From Actinomycetota bacterium (lineage in GTDB: Bacteria > Actinomycetota > Thermoleophilia > Gaiellales > Gaiellaceae): a stretch of DNA of 8,493 nt. Numbering within the stretch: position 1 is the stretch's first letter; every line of letters starts with the position of its first letter. The notes under the pieces were generated by a model, which did no database searches, had not been told where the DNA came from, and saw nothing but the letters and a program-made list of their open reading frames with translations. The stretch covers positions 1 through 8,493 of the forward strand of contig VAXY01000056.1 of NCBI GenBank assembly GCA_005885085.1, written 5' to 3'. Positions 5,448 through 8,493 of this stretch are shown here, piece after piece. The position numbers and the translations under genes were made by a program.

Positions 5448-6224
5448 TTACACGAACATCCCCTGCTCGAGCCACGCGCCGCCGTCGATGGTAAGGACGT
5501 CGCCGGTGACGTAGCCGGCGTAGTCGCTGACGAGGTACGCGCACGCGTGCGCGACGTCTTCCTCAGTGCCGAAGCGGTGCAGCGGGATGCGCCGGAGCAG
5601 CCGCTCGCGGATCTCCTCCGTCGGCCAGAGCCGCTCGCGCGTCTCCTCGGTGTCGACCGGGCCCGGCGCGATCGCGTTCACTCGAATCCCGTGCTGCGCC
5701 CATTCGACGGCAAGCGTCCGAGTGAGGTTGACGACCCCGGCCTTGGCCGCCGCCGAATGCACCGTCCCCGGCCCGCCCGTCCACGCGTAGCTGGCGACGA
5801 TGTTGACGATCTGTGCGTTGCCGTCGCCTCGCTCGATCACGCGGCGGCCCAGCTCGCGTGAGCAGTGGAAGGTCCCGTCGAGGACGATGCCCACGACCGC
5901 ACGCCAGCCGTTCGGTGAGAGCTCCTGCGCGCGCACGAGGAAGTTTCCGGCCGCGTTGTTGACGAGCGTCGTGACCGGTCCGAGCGCAGCCTCCGTCTCG
6001 TCGAACGCGGCCGCGACGGCGTCAGGGTCGCGGACGTCGGCGGGAGCTGCGAAACCCTCGCCGTGCAGCTGTGCAACCGTTTCTGCCAACGGTTCGCGCC
6101 GTCGGCCCACGACGGCCACCTTCGCGCCGAGCCGGCCGAGCTCGAGCGCCATCGCGCGGCCAAGCCCCGTGCCGCCGCCCGTGATCAACGCGACGCGGTC
6201 GGCAAGTGACCCGTCCGGCAGCAT
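5448..6224 (-). CDS. fadH: 2,4-dienoyl-CoA reductase-like SDR
   Basis: This 258-aa NAD(P)H-dependent SDR resembles mitochondrial DECR1 and Bacillus YkuF/FadH, which reduce 2,4-dienoyl-CoA during breakdown of unsaturated fatty acids. The cofactor motif TGGGTGLG is at residues 15-22 and NNAAGNFL at 89-96. The classical YxxxK tyrosine is replaced by Ser (SAAAK, 157-161). A tyrosine 15 residues before the Lys (Y146 in ASYAW) takes its place. N94, Y146, S157 and K161 thus line up with the known DECR1 residues N148, Y199, S210 and K214 by my manual alignment. VEWAQHGIRVNAIAPGP and the C-terminal SDYAGYVTGDVLTIDGG also fit. The ATG at 6224 overlaps the TGA of the upstream gene (TGATG); the frame is open much farther upstream but only as shadow. 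The symbol follows B. subtilis usage and is unrelated to E. coli FadH. Confidence 0.85.
   Translation of the reverse strand: MLPDGSLADRVALITGGGTGLGRAMALELGRLGAKVAVVGRRREPLAETVAQLHGEGFAAPADVRDPDAVAAAFDETEAALGPVTTLVNNAAGNFLVRAQELSPNGWRAVVGIVLDGTFHCSRELGRRVIERGDGNAQIVNIVASYAWTGGPGTVHSAAAKAGVVNLTRTLAVEWAQHGIRVNAIAPGPVDTEETRERLWPTEEIRERLLRRIPLHRFGTEEDVAHACAYLVSDYAGYVTGDVLTIDGGAWLEQGMFV
6075..6094. repeat. 7-bp inverted repeat inside the DECR-like gene
   Basis: AACCGTT (6075-6081) and AACGGTT (6088-6094) are perfect inverted copies separated by 6 bases. They lie in the coding region for EPLAETVA. They are AT-richer than the surroundings, and could be a chance codon effect or a small mRNA hairpin. 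Confidence 0.3.
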
Positions 6225-6622
6225 CAGCTCAGCTCGAGCTTGTAGTGCATCTCGACGTCGCGCGTCAGCTCGTCCACCGCGGGCAGCGCGCCGGCGAGGC
6301 TGTTGTCGCCGCCGAGGGAATCGAGGTACGGCAGGGACGCAAGCCGCGGCCCGTCGGCCACCTGTTCGGCGGCTTCCTCGGCAACCTCGACGAGTGCGGC
6401 GATCGATGCCGCCTCGCGCACGCGGTCCCTGCTCGTCACGGGCGCACCGTCGTCCGTGAGCGCGAGCCATTCCTGGTTGCCGGTCCCGTCGGCGAACGCC
6501 GCGAGGTAGACGCGCTCGCCGGCGGCGGTCTCGACGGCCAGCACAGCGGCGACCGTCTCGCCCGGACGCGCGTGGGCAGCCGCTGCCGCCGCGATCCTGC
6601 CGACGTCCTCGCTCAGCGCCAC
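6224..6622 (-). CDS. Hypothetical protein, 132 aa, coupled to the DECR-like reductase
   Basis: The family is not recognised. An Ala-rich N-terminal helix (residues 1-20) is followed by a beta-like segment (ETVAAVLAVETAAGERVYLAAFADG, about 22-46) and then NQEWLALTDDGAPV, which looks like a small alpha/beta domain. A long acidic helix (REAASIAALVEVAEEAAEQV, about 69-88) follows, and the C-terminus includes VDELTRDVEMHYKLELS. It is soluble and acidic, with no Cys. The start is GTG 6622, supported by TATGCT ending 6 bases upstream. The gene ends in TGA overlapping the ATG of the reductase, so it is co-translated with it and could be a partner or regulator; this is context only. Confidence 0.7.
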   Translation of the reverse strand: MALSEDVGRIAAAAAAHARPGETVAAVLAVETAAGERVYLAAFADGTGNQEWLALTDDGAPVTSRDRVREAASIAALVEVAEEAAEQVADGPRLASLPYLDSLGGDNSLAGALPAVDELTRDVEMHYKLELS

Positions 6623-6628
6623 CGCGCG

Positions 6629-6634
6629 AGCATA
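6629..6634 (-). promoter_or_regulatory. -10 box TATGCT, leaderless-type promoter for the 132-aa gene
   Basis: On the minus strand TATGCT (6634 to 6629) ends 6 bases (CGCGCG) before the GTG at 6622, placing the transcription start on the start codon. It shares two bases with the divergent box TAAACT, so both cannot be opened at once. No -35 is evident. Confidence 0.52.
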
Positions 6635-6638
6635 AACT
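6633..6638 (+). promoter_or_regulatory. -10 box TAAACT, leaderless-type promoter for the MenG-like gene
   Basis: TAAACT matches TATAAT at four of six positions and ends 6 bases before the GTG at 6645. There is no Shine-Dalgarno in the 22-base gap between the divergent genes. It overlaps the minus-strand box by TA (6633-6634). Confidence 0.52.
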
Positions 6639-6644
6639 CGCTTC

Positions 6645-7334
6645 GTGGCAGGGGACGTCTCCGCGCGGACGCTCTTCGCGCCGCTCGGGCCGACCTACGA
6701 CCGCTACGCAGCGCTGCTCTCGCTCGGCCAGGATCCGCGCTGGCGGCGGTTTCTCGTCTCGCGCCTCGACGTCGGCCCGCGGGACACCGTGCTCGACGTC
6801 GCAACGGGAACCGGCGCTGTCGCTAGCGAGCTGCTGGAGCAGAGCAGCTGCACCGTCGTCGGGCTCGACCAGAGCCCGGAGATGCTCGCCGAGGCACGGC
6901 GGCGGCTGCCCACGAGCGTGACGCTCGTGGAGGGCCGCGCGGAGCAACTGCCGTTTCCGGATGCCGCGTTCGACGCGCTCACGTTCACGTATCTGCTGCG
7001 CTACGTGACGGATCCGGGTGCGACGTTACGCGAGCTCGCGCGCGTCGTGCGGCCCGGCGGCACGATCGCGGGGCTCGAGTTCGCCGTCCCCCGCGGCGTC
7101 TGGCGGCCGCTGTGGGAGGTGTACGTCCGCGCCGGGCTGCCGCTCGCCGGCCGCGTGCTCGCGCGCGGCTGGGCGGAAGTCGGAGACTTCCTCGGGCCGA
7201 GCATCCGCGGCTTCTACGAGCGGTATCCGGAACCGAGGTTGCTCGAGCTGTGGTGGGACGCCGGCATCCGCGACCTGCACGCGCGTCGGCTCAGCCTCGG
7301 CGGCGGCATCGTCATCTGGGGCCGGCGCGAGTGA
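6645..7334 (+). CDS. MenG/UbiE-like quinone-type methyltransferase
   Basis: This 229-aa SAM-dependent methyltransferase has the signature of the UbiE/MenG family, which C-methylates demethylmenaquinone or a ubiquinone precursor. The N-terminal YDRYAALLSLGQDPRWRRF (residues 18-36) corresponds to the family's YDxxNxxxSxGxxxxWR region. Motif I VLDVATGTG is at 49-57, GLDQS with D75 at 73-77, and AEQLPFPDAAFD at 99-110. LLRYVTDP corresponds to the family's RNVTD with Tyr for Asn, and VVRPGGTIAGLEF follows. The Asn-to-Tyr change and a divergent C-terminus leave room for a different polyprenyl or aromatic substrate. It is coupled by a GTGA overlap to a UbiA-like membrane protein, which supports quinone or prenyl-lipid chemistry at the membrane. 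Start GTG 6645 follows a TAAACT box. Confidence 0.84.
   Translation: MAGDVSARTLFAPLGPTYDRYAALLSLGQDPRWRRFLVSRLDVGPRDTVLDVATGTGAVASELLEQSSCTVVGLDQSPEMLAEARRRLPTSVTLVEGRAEQLPFPDAAFDALTFTYLLRYVTDPGATLRELARVVRPGGTIAGLEFAVPRGVWRPLWEVYVRAGLPLAGRVLARGWAEVGDFLGPSIRGFYERYPEPRLLELWWDAGIRDLHARRLSLGGGIVIWGRRE
6911..6929. repeat. 19-bp near-perfect palindrome within the MenG-like gene
   Basis: CACGAGCGTGACGCTCGTG reads the same on both strands except for its central base. It encodes TSVTLV in the methyltransferase. In RNA it would fold as a 7-bp stem with a 5-base loop; in DNA it could be a site for a dimeric protein. Coding constraint with GC-biased codons is the null explanation. Confidence 0.45.
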
Positions 7335-7945
7335 ACGAGACGGCGCGACCGGCCTTCTACGCGCTGGCACCGGGCGGCTGGCGCGACTACGTGACCCTCC
7401 TGCACCCGCCCTACACGGCCTGGCATCTCTCCTATGTCGTGATCGGCGCAGCGCTCGCCCCGCGGTGGCGCCCCGGCATCCTCGGCCTCGCGCTGCTCGC
7501 CTTCTTCCTCGGCATGGGCGTCGGCGCACATGCTCTCGACGAGCTCAGGGGCCGCCCGCTGCAGACGCGGATCGGGGCGAAGACGCTCGCCGCGCTCGCG
7601 AGCGTGTCGCTCGCCGCTGCGACGGCGATCGGCGTCGGCACCGCAATCCACACCAGCCTGTGGCTGCTCATTTTCGTCGGCGCGGGGGCGTTCATCGCGG
7701 TCGCGTACAACCTCGAGCTCTTCGGCGGCCGCTTCCACGGCGGCATCTGGTTCGCGCTCGCCTGGGGCGCACTGCCCGTGCTCGCGACCTTCTTTGCGGC
7801 CGCGCGCGGACTGCGCGCGGAGGCTGCGCTTGCGGCCGCGTTCGCCACTCTGCTCAGTTACGTGCAGCGCGTGCTCTCGACGCCCGTTCGGCTCGTGCGC
7901 CGACAGGCGCGCAGTGACTCGCGAGACGCTCGCGGGCCAGCCTGA
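7331..7945 (+). CDS. Shortened UbiA-like membrane protein
   Basis: This 204-aa integral membrane protein has about six helices, at roughly residues 30-43, 49-69, 85-106, 110-128, 138-158 and 164-180. The layout recalls the N-terminal two thirds of UbiA/MenA prenyltransferases: WRDYVTLLHPPYTAWHLSYVVIG fits helix 1, and AHALDELRGRPLQTRI (66-81) sits where NDxxDxxxD plus the GRPL-like loop would be. YNLELFGGRFHGGIWFALAWGALPV (126-150) resembles the conserved mid-protein loop and helix. Only D70 and E71 remain of the first Asp-rich motif, and no second DxxxD is present. With fewer helices than the usual nine, it may be inactive, altered or a new branch. GTG 7331 overlaps the TGA of the MenG-like gene (GTGA), so both are made together. 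The family link is a judgement from pattern, not alignment. Confidence 0.68.
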   Translation: MNETARPAFYALAPGGWRDYVTLLHPPYTAWHLSYVVIGAALAPRWRPGILGLALLAFFLGMGVGAHALDELRGRPLQTRIGAKTLAALASVSLAAATAIGVGTAIHTSLWLLIFVGAGAFIAVAYNLELFGGRFHGGIWFALAWGALPVLATFFAAARGLRAEAALAAAFATLLSYVQRVLSTPVRLVRRQARSDSRDARGPA

Positions 7946-8018
7946 GCTGGCCCTGCGGTTGCTTTCGGCCGCCATGGTCGCGCTCGCTGTCGCGCTCGTG
8001 CTCGTGCGCGTAACCTGA
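7914..8018 (+). CDS. Possible 34-aa single-helix membrane peptide
   Basis: GTG 7914 opens a 34-codon frame overlapping the end of the UbiA-like gene by 32 bases. The product has a short polar N-terminus (TRETLAGQPELA) and one strong transmembrane helix (LRLLSAAMVALAVALVLVRV). Third codon positions are almost all G or C, as in real genes here. Against it, a strong hairpin spans its early codons and there is no clear ribosome-binding site. It fills what would otherwise be a 77-base gap before the next gene. Confidence 0.38.
   Translation: MTRETLAGQPELALRLLSAAMVALAVALVLVRVT
7934..7953 (+). terminator. Stable hairpin at the stop codon of the UbiA-like gene
   Basis: GGGCCAGC (7934-7941) and GCTGGCCC (7946-7953) pair perfectly over 8 base pairs with the loop CTGA. 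The stop codon TGA (7943-7945) is in the loop. No U-tract follows, so it would be a hairpin-only terminator or an mRNA 3'-end stabiliser for the MenG-like/UbiA-like pair. Confidence 0.42.
8011..8016 (+). promoter_or_regulatory. -10 box TAACCT, leaderless-type promoter for the coiled-coil protein
   Basis: TAACCT fits TANNNT and ends 6 bases before the GTG at 8023, the same geometry as at 4447, 4488, 6622 and 6645. No -35 or Shine-Dalgarno is visible. The box overlaps the last codons of the possible 34-aa gene. Confidence 0.45.
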
Positions 8019-8022
8019 CGGC

Positions 8023-8493
8023 GTGGATCTGGTCACGATCGCCCAGATCGCGTTCGGCGTGACGGTCGCCGTGGCGGCGCTCTCGCTCGCCGCGGCCGCG
8101 TTCGGCGCGGCCAGACCTCGGATGCTCGTGGCACTGTCGGTGCTCGTCGGTCTCGCTGCGGCTGCGGCATGGGTTGCCTTCGGCGTGCGTCCCGGGTCGG
8201 CGCTCGCCGTCGTCGCCGCCGGCATGACGCTCGCATTCGCCGCCGAGCTCATCGCGCTCAGGCTGCGCGACCTCCTCCGTGCTATGGGCCGCGTGGACGA
8301 GCAGCTCGCGCGCGCACAGGGCCGCCTCAACGCGCTCGTCGCGCGCGAGGCGGAAGAGCGCACCGCCGAGCTCGAGCGAGTGCTCGCCCGCGCGCGCGCC
8401 GACTCGAGCTCCCGGCTCGCGGAGCAGGAACGCCGGATCGCCGAGGAGCGCCGCGCCGCGGCCGCCGAACGCTCGCGCGTCGCCGTCGACGAG
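8023..8493 (+). CDS. Membrane-anchored coiled-coil protein, N-terminal part
   Basis: The frame runs from GTG 8023 to the window end without a stop, giving 157 residues of an incomplete protein. Three hydrophobic helices come first, at about residues 5-27, 34-55 and 59-79. From about residue 80 the sequence is a long charged helix rich in Arg, Glu, Ala and Leu (for example RVDEQLARAQGRL, EEERRAAAAERSR-like repeats) with heptad-like spacing, typical of a cytoplasmic coiled coil. The topology suggests a membrane anchor feeding a signalling, scaffold or chaperone-like domain that lies beyond the window. The family is not recognised. The TAACCT box supports the start. Confidence 0.7.
   Translation, partial: MDLVTIAQIAFGVTVAVAALSLAAAAFGAARPRMLVALSVLVGLAAAAAWVAFGVRPGSALAVVAAGMTLAFAAELIALRLRDLLRAMGRVDEQLARAQGRLNALVAREAEERTAELERVLARARADSSSRLAEQERRIAEERRAAAAERSRVAVDE

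Noticed and set aside
5501..5520. CGCCGG/CCGGCG inverted repeat near the end of the DECR-like gene
   Set aside because: Six-bp GC arms in coding sequence are expected often at this composition, and it lies too far inside the gene to be a convincing terminator.
6225..6947. Upstream extension of the DECR-like frame on the minus strand
   Set aside because: It is open by composition only. The Rossmann motif starts about 15 residues after the ATG at 6224, and the extension crosses the 132-aa gene and the divergent promoters.
1..8493. Novel defence, mobile or CRISPR system
   Set aside because: No transposase, integrase, nuclease, helicase, toxin-antitoxin pair or direct-repeat array is visible. 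The genes are metabolic enzymes, small unknowns and membrane proteins with even base composition.

Overview
The window is 8.5 kb of very GC-rich bacterial chromosome (about 70% by eye). Genes are packed with almost no gaps: no gene-free stretch exceeds about 80 bases. GTG is the commonest start codon, and neighbours are repeatedly joined by 1- or 4-base start/stop overlaps. The protein flavour points to a high-GC actinobacterium, perhaps Thermoleophilia/Gaiellales-like. That flavour includes a DUF6458-like small membrane protein, a methyltransferase with a VLHLQC motif, and Arg/Ala-rich proteins. The assignment is an inference from protein character and was not checked against a database. I see no mobile element, CRISPR array, tRNA, rRNA or phage gene. 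It looks like ordinary core or housekeeping chromosome.

Layout. 1-591: the 3' end of a glycoside-hydrolase-like TIM-barrel protein (+). 607-2257 (+): a tightly coupled trio, made of a 92-aa unknown protein, a FabL-type SDR reductase (YX6K), and a class I methyltransferase. 2266-2571 (+): a small two-helix membrane protein, which converges on a minus-strand unit. That unit reads 4447 to 2601 (-): a 97-aa unknown, a UbiE-type methyltransferase, and a monofunctional proline dehydrogenase. 4488-5447 (+): a polytopic membrane protein of unknown function, divergent from that unit. 6622 to 5448 (-): a 132-aa unknown coupled to a 2,4-dienoyl-CoA-reductase-like SDR, which converges on the membrane protein with no base between the two stop codons. 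6645-7945 (+): a MenG/UbiE-like methyltransferase coupled to a shortened UbiA-like membrane protein. 7914-8018: a possible 34-aa membrane peptide. 8023-8493 (+): the N-terminal part of a membrane-anchored coiled-coil protein that runs off the window.

How the parts relate. The two reductases belong to fatty-acid metabolism families: enoyl-ACP reduction for the FabL-like protein and unsaturated acyl-CoA degradation for the DECR-like protein. The MenG-like/UbiA-like pair is what one expects in prenyl-quinone or other polyprenyl chemistry, but the UbiA-like partner lacks the usual Asp-rich motifs. Proline dehydrogenase feeds electrons from proline into the quinone pool. No single pathway links all the genes.

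The most striking signal is in the promoters. Five starts that head transcription units (4447-, 4488+, 6622-, 6645+, 8023+) each have a TANNNT box ending exactly 6 bases before the start codon, and none has a convincing Shine-Dalgarno sequence. This is the geometry of leaderless transcripts that begin at the A or G of the start codon. In one divergent pair the two -10 boxes overlap by two bases.
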